Origin: Deltaproteobacteria bacterium
GTDB taxonomy: Bacteria; Desulfobacterota; Binatia; Bin18
Direction: 5' to 3'
DNA length: 26,567 nucleotides
Assembly: GCA_016200595.1 (NCBI GenBank)
Contig: JACQEL010000073.1
Coordinates: 1 to 26,567 of the forward strand
Both the position numbers and the translations under genes were made by a program. Below the pieces are notes generated by a model. It worked only from the letters and a program-made list of their open reading frames with translations. It was not told the origin of the DNA and made no database searches. Numbering within the stretch: the first letter of the stretch is position 1; the number at the start of each line of letters is the position of its first letter. This document shows, one piece after another, positions 14,348 through 21,590 of this stretch.

Positions 14348-14626
14348 TCAATGATAGTCAACAATTTCCACCTTATGTGGCCCGTCCTGACGCCATTCAA
14401 AGCAGATCCGCCATTGATCATTGATCCGCACACTGTACTGCCCTTTGCGCTCCCCCTTGAGCGCTTCCAACCGGTTACTTGGTAACCCGGCCAGGTCTCG
14501 CAACTCAGTAGCGTTGTCGAGCAGGTTCAGGCGGCGCTGGGCTTGCGCGGCAATACCATCAAAGCGACGTACGCGACGGCCTTCGTAGAGCGCTTGGGTA
14601 TCGGGATCACCAAACGAGCGGATCAC
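14348..14626 (-). CDS. higB: HigB-type RelE/ParE-fold toxin
   Basis: A 92-residue protein starting with GTG (MIRSFGDPDTQALYEG), the expected HigB N-terminus. RLNLLDNATELRDLAGLPSNRLEALKG and the terminal YSVRINDQWRICFEW and VEIVDYH are diagnostic of this ribosome-dependent mRNA endonuclease family, including the C-terminal basic/aromatic positions of the RelE fold. Toxin precedes antitoxin, the inverted order typical of higBA. The start lacks a good Shine-Dalgarno, so low translation of the toxin relative to higA is plausible. Confidence 0.92.
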   Translation of the reverse strand: MIRSFGDPDTQALYEGRRVRRFDGIAAQAQRRLNLLDNATELRDLAGLPSNRLEALKGERKGQYSVRINDQWRICFEWRQDGPHKVEIVDYH

Positions 14627-14650
14627 GGCAGTGCTCTAGCACCCGTGCTA

Positions 14651-14669
14651 TGTTACGTCAAGCGTAACA
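14651..14669 (-). promoter_or_regulatory. Candidate higBA operator/promoter
   Basis: A perfect inverted repeat, TGTTACG TCAAG CGTAACA, lies 25-43 bp upstream of higB. On the minus strand it contains TTGACG, usable as a -35 box, with a weak -10 (TAGAGC) 17 bp downstream. An operator overlapping the -35 is what HigA autorepression would need. Confidence 0.5.
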
Positions 14670-14795
14670 CCTGTACTCCCCGCCCGCGGTCCGCACGGTG
14701 AAGAGGGCTATTTGCTCCTTGGCGGGAGGGGGTTTGCTTGAGAAAACTTTGCCGCCTAAGCTATCGATACTTTCACTACGCAGGAGGGATATTGT

Positions 14796-15878
14796 ATGGC
14801 GACAGCTCGGCAACACATCGACATGGACAAAGCGAAGAAAACTGCTGAACAGGTCTTTGGCCTGCTCGGCGGGGCCGTCATCTCAGCGATGATCTATTTG
14901 GGCGACCGCTTGGGCCTGTATCAAGCCCTGCAGGGCGCGGAACCGCTCACCAGCGAGGAACTCGCGCGTAAGACGGGACTGCACGAACGCTGGATCCGTG
15001 AATGGTTGCAGGGACAGGCGGCGGCAGGGTTGCTTGACTACACAGGCGAGGGGCGTTTTGCCTTGTCCCCGGAGGGCGCGCTGGTGCTGGCAGATGAGAA
15101 TAGTCCCCTATTTCTGGGTGGTGGCTTTAGTGCGCTCCCACAGCAAATGGCTGTCGTAGAGCGGCTGCCCGAGTCCTTCAAGAGTGGTCTCGGTCTGCCC
15201 TATGATGCGTTTGGGCCGGAGGGAGCCCGTGGGATCGAGCGGTTGTTCGCCCCTTGGTTTCGCTCACAACTTGTGCCAGTAGCTCTACCAAAACTCGAGG
15301 GAGTAGCGCCGAAACTCCAAGCCGGGGCGAAAGTCGCCGATGTGGGCTGTGGCGCTGGCATCGCCCTCATCGAGATGGCGAAAGCATTCCCTCAGTCTGC
15401 TTTTCACGGTTATGATATCTCGAAGTACGCGCTCGCCCGCGCTCAGGACAACAAAGCCAAGGCCGGCGTGCGCAACGTGACCTTCCATGATGCGGCCAGC
15501 GATGCCCTGCCCGGCGATGCCAGCTTTGACTTCATTACTACCTTTGACTGTATTCATGATATGGCGCATCCCCAAGTCGTCATCCGCGCCATTCGCCAAG
15601 CCATACAGCCACAGGGGACTTGGCTCATCGCCGACATTCATGGCCAAGGCTCTTTTGAAGAAAACCTGAGCAATAATCCCTTGGCTCCGTTGATGTACGG
15701 CTTTTCGGTCCTGAGTTGCATGTCCTCAGCGCTGTCTGAACCAGGAGGGGCGGGACTGGGGACGCTGGGTTTTCCGGAACCAGTAGCCCGCCGGATGGTC
15801 ACGGAAGTTGGCTTCTCACGTTTCAAGAGCCATGACTTCGAGAACCCCCTCAACGCGTATTATGAGGTCCGCCCCTAG
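14796..15878 (+). CDS. SAM-dependent methyltransferase with N-terminal winged helix
   Basis: A 360-residue protein. Residues about 15-95 form a winged-helix/dimerisation region (LTSEELARKTGLHERWIREW) and 175-300 a class I methyltransferase fold with motif I VADVGCGAGIAL near 180-191, YDIS after the second strand and TFDCIHDMAHP as post-motif. The architecture resembles Rv2258c-like and O-methyltransferase-type proteins acting on small hydrophobic molecules; the substrate is unknown. AGGAGG lies seven bases before the ATG. It is divergent from higBA and convergent with the flavin oxidase gene, so probably monocistronic. The C-terminal FSRFKSHDFENPLNAYYEVRP is typical of the family. Confidence 0.88.
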   Translation: MATARQHIDMDKAKKTAEQVFGLLGGAVISAMIYLGDRLGLYQALQGAEPLTSEELARKTGLHERWIREWLQGQAAAGLLDYTGEGRFALSPEGALVLADENSPLFLGGGFSALPQQMAVVERLPESFKSGLGLPYDAFGPEGARGIERLFAPWFRSQLVPVALPKLEGVAPKLQAGAKVADVGCGAGIALIEMAKAFPQSAFHGYDISKYALARAQDNKAKAGVRNVTFHDAASDALPGDASFDFITTFDCIHDMAHPQVVIRAIRQAIQPQGTWLIADIHGQGSFEENLSNNPLAPLMYGFSVLSCMSSALSEPGGAGLGTLGFPEPVARRMVTEVGFSRFKSHDFENPLNAYYEVRP

Positions 15879-15913
15879 AGCACTTTTCAAATCAGCCTTC
15901 CTGTCCTCCACTC

Positions 15914-15941
15914 GTAGAGACGCGAGATCTCGCGTCTCTAC
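15914..15941. repeat. Perfect 28-bp palindrome between convergent genes
   Basis: GTAGAGACGCGAGA is followed directly by its exact reverse complement. It is the GTAGAGACGCGA type of dispersed repeat found in several bacterial groups. It lies in the 138-bp convergent gap between the methyltransferase and flavin oxidase genes, where it could serve as a bidirectional terminator. Confidence 0.75.
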
Positions 15942-16016
15942 ACGCGCAGGCTTGGTAAACGTAACTACAGATTGTGCTAAAGCGATCAACCGATCGTTCT
16001 GGCGGTTCTTCTGCGC

Positions 16017-17408
16017 TCAGCGCGTGCCGAAGTGTCCATGAAAAAGACCGTCCGGGTCGTATTTCCGGCGAAGCGCCTGGAGGCGCTGCCAGTTCGCTGG
16101 CGCAAACGACCGTTCGGCACGCGCCGGAGCCGCCACGATGTCAGACTCGCCCACATAATGGCCTACTGCAAATGGATCCACCGCGGCTATCGTCTCCTGG
16201 TGCCATGCGATGTTGGCAGCGTTATCTGCCGGCCGCTCCCAGATCGCATAGCACAGGAGTAACATCTTCGCTGTCATCGAGAAGGCAGCGTCGGGCAGCG
16301 GAGACGCAACGCCATCCACACCGGAGGAAAATACGAGCACTGCCAGTGACTGCGGGGACGGTGCGCGCATGAAATGATCGCGCAAAGTTGCCAGCAGCTT
16401 CGCAGGCGACGAGTTCGACCAGAGCGTGTCGGCTGAGTAGTGGCGACGTCCCGGCCACAACATGTCCCCCATCTCGAACAAAGTGTCAAATGGAGTGGGC
16501 TGATTTAACTCTTTTCCCAGGCACTGGTGTGCAACGGGGCAACTATCCAGAATGCTGAGTATGGCAGTCGCCTCGCTCTGGGTGTCGACGAATGCAGTTG
16601 CGCTCAGGATACAGGCAAAGCCGTTGCTGGCCTTACAGCGCTCGGCAAAGGCAGGCGGTGCCGGCGCGAAGAAAATCGTCAGTTCAACTTCCTTCGGCAG
16701 CCTTCCAGCGATATTCGCGGCCCACGCTCCCACCTCTTCGACCTGCTGCAGCGGGTAAAAATAGGTACTAGTGGTCATCGCGCGCGGCGCCGGGTACAGC
16801 TTGAGACAGTATCTGGTCACCACCGCAAAGAAGCCTGGACCGGCACCACGAATCGCCCAGAGCAGGTCGGTGTTTTGCTCCTGGTTGACACTGACCAGGC
16901 TTCCGTCCGCAGTGACTGCGTTAGCGGCTTCGATGCTGAAGCAGGCAGGCCCCCAGCTGTTGAAGTTCCAGCCGAGGCCGCCGTTCAGCAAAAAGCCGCT
17001 GAGGGAAACTGTTGGGCAATGGCCGACGGGAAAGGCCAGCCCATGCACGGCCAACTGACGGTTCAGATCCTGACCGCTGACCGCCGGTTGAATTGCTGCC
17101 GTGCCAGCCGCGCGATCAATCGAGACCTGGGTGAGGCGCCCAAGATCAAGCAGCAAACTTTCGTCACGTAGCGAAAATCCCACCCAGCTATGACCTCCGC
17201 CACGCACAGCAACTTTCATCCGATGCGTACGGGCAAACCGAACTGCCTCAACGACATCCTGCTCGGTCGCGACTTGCACAATCATCTGAGGATAACGTGC
17301 CGGCGTCAGTTGGTTCCAGATAAGCTCGCGTCGGAGATTCTCGTACTTCGCGTCGGTAGAGGTCGTCACCGTACCCTCGATACGACTTTGCAGTTCTTTC
17401 CCTTCCAT
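16017..17408 (-). CDS. Berberine-bridge-type FAD-linked oxidoreductase
   Basis: The start at 17408 (MEGKELQ) gives 463 residues, with GGGAG ten bases upstream; the frame is open further but without support. The FAD-binding PCMH domain covers about 35-210. His73 in RGGGHSW and Cys131 in GHCPTVSLSG are spaced as in bicovalently flavinylated enzymes of the berberine bridge family, and GGLGWNFNSWG follows. The C-terminal YDPDGLFHGHFG corresponds to the BBE motif. Such enzymes oxidise alcohols, sugars or alkaloid-like substrates with oxygen. No signal peptide is seen. It is divergent from an SDR gene across 109 bp, suggesting shared regulation. Confidence 0.9.
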   Translation of the reverse strand: MEGKELQSRIEGTVTTSTDAKYENLRRELIWNQLTPARYPQMIVQVATEQDVVEAVRFARTHRMKVAVRGGGHSWVGFSLRDESLLLDLGRLTQVSIDRAAGTAAIQPAVSGQDLNRQLAVHGLAFPVGHCPTVSLSGFLLNGGLGWNFNSWGPACFSIEAANAVTADGSLVSVNQEQNTDLLWAIRGAGPGFFAVVTRYCLKLYPAPRAMTTSTYFYPLQQVEEVGAWAANIAGRLPKEVELTIFFAPAPPAFAERCKASNGFACILSATAFVDTQSEATAILSILDSCPVAHQCLGKELNQPTPFDTLFEMGDMLWPGRRHYSADTLWSNSSPAKLLATLRDHFMRAPSPQSLAVLVFSSGVDGVASPLPDAAFSMTAKMLLLCYAIWERPADNAANIAWHQETIAAVDPFAVGHYVGESDIVAAPARAERSFAPANWQRLQALRRKYDPDGLFHGHFGTR

Positions 17409-17517
17409 AGTGGAATTCTCCCTTCCGCAGAAGCTAGCTTTTACCATAGCTAGAAGTGAACAAGTCGGATACACTCCGTGGACTCGCGTGTCTTATACTG
17501 CCATAGGAGGAAGTTCG

Positions 17518-18399
17518 ATGAAGGAATTCAAAGAGCGTGTCGCCGTGGTCACTGGCGCCGCTAGTGGCATCGGCCGTGCGTTAGCAGATCGTTTTGCCGC
17601 GGCCGGCATGAGAGTCGTCCTGGCCGATGTGGAGGAAGGCTCTTTACGCCAAGCGGAAAGCGAAATGCGCAGCAAAGGCGCAACCGTCCTTGGTGTAGTA
17701 GCAGATGTGTCGAAGGCAGACTCGGTGGAAGCGTTAGCGCAGAAAACCCTCGACACCTTCGGCGCAGTCCACATTCTCTGCAATAACGCTGGTGTCGGTG
17801 GTGGGTTCGGTCCGACCTGGACCCAGCCCCTACAAAACTGGGAATGGGGGTTCGGGGTCAACCTGTGGGGTGTGATTCATGGCATTCGCAGCTTCGTGCC
17901 GATCATGCTGAAGCAGGGCACTGAAGGCCATGTCGTGAACACTGCGTCGCTGGCGGGGCTTCTCTCGTCTCCGTTTATGTCGATCTATGATGCCACCAAG
18001 TTCGCCGTCGTGGCCATCTCCGAGTCGCTGTCTCTGGAGCTAGCACTCCAAGGAGCACCAGTAAAAGTCTCCGTTTTGTGTCCCGGGTTTGTCAATACGA
18101 ACATCGTGACTTCGGAGCGTAACCGTCCAGTCCACTTACGCGTGCCAGAGCAACAGTTTTCCGAAGCGGAGCAGTCTTTCGCCATCCTGATGCTCTCTAG
18201 CGTTGCTAGCGGTACACCACCTGCAGAAGTCGCGGAAAAAGTCTTTGCCGCGATTCAGGACGAGCAGTTCTATATTCTCCCGCACCCGGAATTTTTGCCG
18301 TCCGTGCGCGCGCGTATGGAAAGGATCCTGGAGCAAAAGAACCCCGAGTTTCTCAGCGCTATTCCTAGTGCCCAGCAGTCGACTTTTCCGAAGTCGTGA
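17518..18399 (+). CDS. Short-chain dehydrogenase/reductase (SDR)
   Basis: A 293-residue classical SDR: TGAASGIG at 12-19, ADVE after the second strand (NAD-type acidic residue), NNAG near 89-92, catalytic Ser144, Tyr157 and Lys161 (YDATK), then a variable substrate lid and a C-terminal extension (about 250-293). The length and the LCPGFVNTNI segment resemble SDRs acting on steroid-like or lipid alcohols, but the substrate is not determined. The start at 17518 is fixed by AGGAGG eight bases upstream; an ATG 108 nt earlier lacks support. A gene for a tRNA-editing-domain protein follows 12 nt after the stop, so the two are probably co-transcribed. Confidence 0.9.
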   Translation: MKEFKERVAVVTGAASGIGRALADRFAAAGMRVVLADVEEGSLRQAESEMRSKGATVLGVVADVSKADSVEALAQKTLDTFGAVHILCNNAGVGGGFGPTWTQPLQNWEWGFGVNLWGVIHGIRSFVPIMLKQGTEGHVVNTASLAGLLSSPFMSIYDATKFAVVAISESLSLELALQGAPVKVSVLCPGFVNTNIVTSERNRPVHLRVPEQQFSEAEQSFAILMLSSVASGTPPAEVAEKVFAAIQDEQFYILPHPEFLPSVRARMERILEQKNPEFLSAIPSAQQSTFPKS

Positions 18400-18411
18400 G
18401 CAGGTCCCGAC

Positions 18412-18840
18412 ATGCGCTTCCTGATCTTGCATGTGAATAGCTTCTGCTGCACGATCACTACCAAGGGTCGCTCGAAGGTCTATGAGCAATATGATGATCC
18501 GGTCACACGAGTTGAAGAAACGTTAGTCGTCCTCGCTAGTGTGGAGCGCGGAGACGAGCGTGCTCCGGATCTGGTTGCGCAACGTGCTGGCATAGAGATA
18601 ATCAAACTGGCAACTCAGCTGAAGGTGACCACGGTCGTTCTGCACCCTTTTGCTCATCTTTTCGGCGAACTGAGTGCTCCAGAAGCTGCTATCGATGTCC
18701 TAAGTCGTACGCAGCAGGAACTCGTCAACGCGGGGCTGCAAAGTTATCGCACGCCCTTTGGCTGGTTCAATACGCTACAGATCGACGCGAAAGGGCATCC
18801 GCTGTCGCGGGTTGCTCGCATTGTGACCGCCGAAAGTTGA
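18412..18840 (+). CDS. Free-standing archaeal-type threonyl-tRNA synthetase editing domain
   Basis: The 142 residues match end to end the N-terminal editing domain of archaeal threonyl-tRNA synthetases (tRNA-Thr_ED family, D-aminoacyl-tRNA deacylase fold). Landmarks are MRFLILHVNSF at the first strand, RVEETLVVLASVERGDE, HPFAHLFGELSAPEAAIDVL (79-98), PFGWFN (115-120) and KGHPLSRVAR (127-136). In archaea this domain removes serine mischarged onto tRNA-Thr. Here there is no synthetase body. As I recall the archaeal active site, the Tyr-Lys after PFG and a Glu after KGHPL are important; this protein has Trp-Phe-Asn and Arg there, so the chemistry may differ. It follows an SDR gene by 12 nt and has a weak Shine-Dalgarno. 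Confidence 0.85.
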   Translation: MRFLILHVNSFCCTITTKGRSKVYEQYDDPVTRVEETLVVLASVERGDERAPDLVAQRAGIEIIKLATQLKVTTVVLHPFAHLFGELSAPEAAIDVLSRTQQELVNAGLQSYRTPFGWFNTLQIDAKGHPLSRVARIVTAES

Positions 18841-18843
18841 GAG

Positions 18844-19080
18844 CGTAAAATGTAAGCACGTAAAACGTAAAGCGTAAGTAAGTAACTGCTCAGCCCTTTT
18901 CGTCCCGTAGGGACGGTTGATGGTAGGCCGGTCGTTTACGGCCTGTATCCGAGAGCGCAGCATTCAGCGCGTCGCGGCGCGACGCGAGGGTTGTGACGTT
19001 TCCCCGCAACCGGCCTTGAAAGGCCGGCCTACCTTCATCCGCCGCTCTGCGGCTGAGTAGTTACAGGCGTAAAACGTAAT
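18844..19080. repeat. MITE-like palindromic element with heptamer flanks
   Basis: Outer flanks carry GTAA-containing 7-nt units (for example CGTAAAA at 18844 and 18859; CGTAAAACGTAA again at 19068-19079). Inside are near-perfect terminal inverted repeats (AGTAACTGCTCAGCC near 18882 with GGCTGAGTAGTTAC near 19051), GTCCCGTAGGGAC, and a second inverted pair (GGTAGGCCGG near 18920 with CCGGCCTACC near 19023). It fills almost the whole 302-bp gap before the CoA-transferase genes and has no coding capacity. Confidence 0.65.
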
Positions 19081-19142
19081 GGGATAAAAAATAGACTTTC
19101 TATTGCCTTTTAGGCTTTAAGCGTGGCGATAAGGAGCTGTAC

Positions 19143-19451
19143 ATGCAAGAGAAGCTCATGCCTCTGGAAGAAGCAGCCGCCAGTGTAAGCAACGGTGCAC
19201 TCCTGGGGCTAACGACTTCTACACTGGATAACGCCCCCATGGCTTTTCTGCGTGAACTGATCCGGCACGGGGTTAAACAATTGCGCCTGGTAACGCTCAC
19301 TGGCGGCGGGCTTAACGCTGACCTGTTGATTGGCGCGGGTGTCGTGGCGGAGTACGAGACGTGCTCGTGTGCTTTGAGTACCTATGGCCCGGCTCCGAAC
19401 TTCCAGCGTGCTCTACGCGCGGGGCTCATCAAGATGAAGGACAGTACCTGA
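19143..19451 (+). CDS. CoA-transferase subunit A, N-terminal part (split by TGA)
   Basis: This is the first 102 residues of a family I CoA-transferase alpha subunit (glutaconate/3-oxoacid or IpdA-like), with AAGGAG six bases before the ATG. VTLTGGGLNADLLIGAGVV and FQRALRAGLIKMKDST are typical of the N-terminal Rossmann-like part. An in-frame TGA at 19449-19451 ends it, yet the same frame continues with the family sequence at once (GVLYSMVQAGSMGVPF). In homologues this segment runs straight through with no domain boundary, so this is one gene interrupted by a single codon: nonsense mutation, sequencing error or readthrough. Confidence 0.75.
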   Translation: MQEKLMPLEEAAASVSNGALLGLTTSTLDNAPMAFLRELIRHGVKQLRLVTLTGGGLNADLLIGAGVVAEYETCSCALSTYGPAPNFQRALRAGLIKMKDST

Positions 19452-19454
19452 GGG

Positions 19455-20000
19455 GTGCTCTATAGTATGGTCCAGGCTGGATCTATGGGAGTTCCCTTCA
19501 TTGCCGTGCGCGGGTTGTTACACAGCGATATCCTTAAGCATCGTCCTGACCTTCTCGTCAAAGAGAATCCTTTCAACCCCGGCGAGCCCGTCGTCATGGC
19601 GCAGCCCATCCGTCCTGATGTGGCCGTCTTTCATGCCGTGAAAGCGGACCGTTGGGGCAATGCCGTCACTCCAGGACATCGAGACGATCTGATGATGGCG
19701 CGGGCCGCTCGACGGGTGATCGTTACTGCTGAGGAAATTGTCGAGGCTGAGCTAACACGCAGAGACGCAGTGGATGATACCTTTCTGCCAGCTATTGATG
19801 TGGATGTTGTTGCTTACGCTCCGTTGGGCGCCCATCCCTGCGGTTTTGGCCCTCTATATGAAGCTGATGACGTGCATTGCCGGGAATACCTCGAAGCAGC
19901 GAAAGACGCGGCAAGCTTCCAGGTCTATCTAGAACGCTACATTTATGGCGTGCGCAGTCAGCAAGAATATTTGGAGTGCGTGGATATAGCTACTCGTTAG
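19455..20000 (+). CDS. CoA-transferase subunit A, C-terminal part (split by TGA)
   Basis: This in-frame continuation starts at the nearest possible GTG (19455) three bases after the TGA. It carries the GVPFIAVRGLLHSDIL, PDVAVFHAVKADRWGNAV and RAARRVIVTAEEIV motifs of alpha subunits, and ends 181 residues later. A separate start is unlikely on structural grounds, because the break falls inside the catalytic fold; reinitiation at GTG after GAGGGG is conceivable but would give two half-proteins. No further stop or shift is seen, so decay, if real, is recent. With the beta subunit it would form an A2B2 enzyme acting on acyl-CoA thioesters. Confidence 0.75.
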   Translation: MLYSMVQAGSMGVPFIAVRGLLHSDILKHRPDLLVKENPFNPGEPVVMAQPIRPDVAVFHAVKADRWGNAVTPGHRDDLMMARAARRVIVTAEEIVEAELTRRDAVDDTFLPAIDVDVVAYAPLGAHPCGFGPLYEADDVHCREYLEAAKDAASFQVYLERYIYGVRSQQEYLECVDIATR

Positions 20001-20016
20001 ACGGGAGATGAAAGGA

Positions 20017-20089
20017 GTAGCCTGGATGGAGCGTAGCGAAATCCAGGGCTCTGTGGTTTCCAGATTCCGCTTCGCTGCATCTGGGCTAC
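20017..20089. repeat. GTAGCCTGGATG...CATCTGGGCTAC palindromic repeat
   Basis: An imperfect hairpin: the left arm is GTAGCCTGGATGGAGCG and AGCGAAATCCAGG, and the right arm is TTCCAGATTCCGCTTCGCT followed by GCATCTGGGCTAC. It is of the well-known GTAGCCCGGATG type of dispersed bacterial repeat. It lies between the CoA-transferase subunit genes and ends four bases before an ATG of subunit B. Confidence 0.8.
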
Positions 20090-20117
20090 AGCAATGACTG
20101 AACCAGGGCAAATTGAT

Positions 20118-20861
20118 ATGTCAAGCCAGACCGTAGACTACACACCCGAAGAGCTGATGGCCGTAGTCATCTCGCGAGAGGTCCGGGACGGTGAGACCGT
20201 CGGGGTCGGCGCTGTGTCTCCTATCCCGGCTGCAGGCTGTATTCTGGCGGAACAACTTCACGCCCCTCATATCACTCTCATCATCTTAGACAGCGCAGAG
20301 TATTATCCCTTCCCGGCCGGAAGTAGTGAATTGCATTTCATGGCACAACGAGGAGAACTGGACCTCTTCTTTCTCAGTGGCATTCAGTTCGACCGGCGTG
20401 GTAATTTCAACCTCCACGTGATCGGCGACTACAATGCGCCGTCAGTGAGGATGGCCGGCGCCTATGGATCGGCCATGCTGTACTACATGGCCCACCGTGT
20501 CATTCTCTTCCGTGCCGAACACACGCGACGCATCTTCGTCGAGCAGGTGGATTTCGTGACCGCCGCGGGTGTCACGCCGGAAAACGTCTATCGTGAAGGC
20601 GGCCCTGCGCTCCTGGTGACGCCGAAAGCTGTGCTTACTTGGGACAAAGCAGCGGGAGAGTGGGTTTTGCACAGCGTCCAACCCGGTTCCTCAGTGGAAG
20701 ATATCCGGCAAAATACTGGGTTCGCTCTGCGCGTCTCGCCGTCTCTCCGACTGACACCGCCGCCTACCGCACAAGAGCTGCACATGTTGCGAACTGTAGT
20801 GAAAGAAAAGCTGACGCGCAGCTATCCGGATTTTGTCCGGGAGAAGATTCTCGCTGGGTAA
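20118..20861 (+). CDS. CoA-transferase subunit B
   Basis: About 247 residues from ATG 20118 (MSSQTVDYTPEELMAV); an ATG at 20094 lies only four bases past a palindromic repeat and has no ribosome binding site, whereas 20118 has CAGGG about ten bases upstream. Features of family I beta subunits: VGVGAVSPIPAAGCILAEQL, the DRRGNFNLHVIGDY turn (usual DRYGN), VEQVDFVTAAG and SVQPGSSVEDIRQNTGF. It resembles glutaconate CoA-transferase B and the steroid-ring hydrolase subunit IpdB; the catalytic glutamate could not be placed with certainty, so transferase versus hydrolase is open. It is operonic with the split alpha gene and, 10 bp downstream, an O-methyltransferase. Confidence 0.85.
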   Translation: MSSQTVDYTPEELMAVVISREVRDGETVGVGAVSPIPAAGCILAEQLHAPHITLIILDSAEYYPFPAGSSELHFMAQRGELDLFFLSGIQFDRRGNFNLHVIGDYNAPSVRMAGAYGSAMLYYMAHRVILFRAEHTRRIFVEQVDFVTAAGVTPENVYREGGPALLVTPKAVLTWDKAAGEWVLHSVQPGSSVEDIRQNTGFALRVSPSLRLTPPPTAQELHMLRTVVKEKLTRSYPDFVREKILAG

Positions 20862-20871
20862 AAGGAGAATT

Positions 20872-21480
20872 ATGGATCCACAAGTACAAAAAGTTGTTGA
20901 TGAACTGCAAGAGCGGGTTGCTCGTGAGGCCGAACAGTTCTCTCAAGGCATTCCGCCCGATGTTAATCAGCTTGCTCTAGCAGCCGGACCGGAGACGGCA
21001 GGTTTTCTCAACTTACTGATTCGCGCCATGGAGGCCAAGCGCATTGTTGAAGTGGGCACTTCGATCGGCTATACAGCTCTGTGGCTTGGCGAAGCTGCCC
21101 GCGCGACCGGGGGTTATGTCATCGGTATGGAGGCGATCGCAGCCAAACATAAACAAGCGCTAGACCATATCGCCCGTGCGGGGTTGAGCGATGTCGTAGA
21201 AGTGCGTCTAGGTGATGCTAAAGCGATCGTGCAAGAACTGGCTGGGCCGATTGACCTGGTTTTTCTTGATGCCTGGAAAGATGACTACTTTGCCTATTTT
21301 GATGCGCTCCTGCCCAAGCTGCGTGTGGGCGGTTGCGTCGTAGCTGACAACATTACCTTTCCCAAGGCTTTTCAGGAAACCATGCGCCGCTATCAGGAGC
21401 ACGTGCGCGCATACTCGAACGTTCGCAGCCATCTGCTGTCCATCGGCAACGGCGAAGAGATGAGTGTGCGGATTGGGTGA
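20872..21480 (+). CDS. SAM-dependent O-methyltransferase (family 3, catechol/caffeoyl-CoA OMT-like)
   Basis: The start at 20872 is fixed by AAAGGAG five bases upstream and gives 202 residues. SAM motif I reads VEVGTSIGYTALWLG (60-74), followed by GMEAIAAKH and the LVFLDAWKDDYFAYFDALLP segment, where family members usually have FIDADK; the Asp/Lys metal-binding pattern (D-A-W-K-D-D) is kept. Enzymes of this family methylate catechol-type hydroxyls with divalent metal. It follows CoA-transferase B by 10 bp, so it is probably in the same operon. Confidence 0.88.
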   Translation: MDPQVQKVVDELQERVAREAEQFSQGIPPDVNQLALAAGPETAGFLNLLIRAMEAKRIVEVGTSIGYTALWLGEAARATGGYVIGMEAIAAKHKQALDHIARAGLSDVVEVRLGDAKAIVQELAGPIDLVFLDAWKDDYFAYFDALLPKLRVGGCVVADNITFPKAFQETMRRYQEHVRAYSNVRSHLLSIGNGEEMSVRIG

Positions 21481-21488
21481 GGGTGAAT

Positions 21489-21569
21489 CCGTTCATGCTT
21501 CGACAGGCTCAGCACGAACGGCTATTGAACGTTGTCTGTTTCCCCGTTCGCCCTGAGCTTGTCGAAGGG
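21489..21569. repeat. Inverted pair of CTTCGACA...GAACGG repeats
   Basis: The left arm CTTCGACAGGCTCAGCACG plus AACGG (21498-21521) is the near reverse complement of CCGTTCGCCCTGAGCTTGT plus CGAAG (21544-21567), differing at about three positions. This is the widespread dispersed repeat of the CCGTTCGTGCTGAGC type. The hairpin fills the gap between the O-methyltransferase and hydrolase genes and could end transcription of the upstream operon. Confidence 0.8.
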
Positions 21570-21590
21570 TGGACGGCGATAAGGTGAACG

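Noticed and set aside
16527..17171. 214-codon plus-strand open frame
   Set aside because: It is the antisense shadow of the flavin oxidase, whose motifs are on the minus strand.
19449..19451. TGA read as tryptophan genome-wide
   Set aside because: Several intact genes in the window end in TGA with a proper family C-terminus, so TGA acts as stop here.
19449..19480. Selenocysteine insertion at the TGA in CoA-transferase A
   Set aside because: The downstream TCCAG/CTGGA pairing is too short and no convincing SECIS stem could be drawn; this family is not known for selenoproteins.
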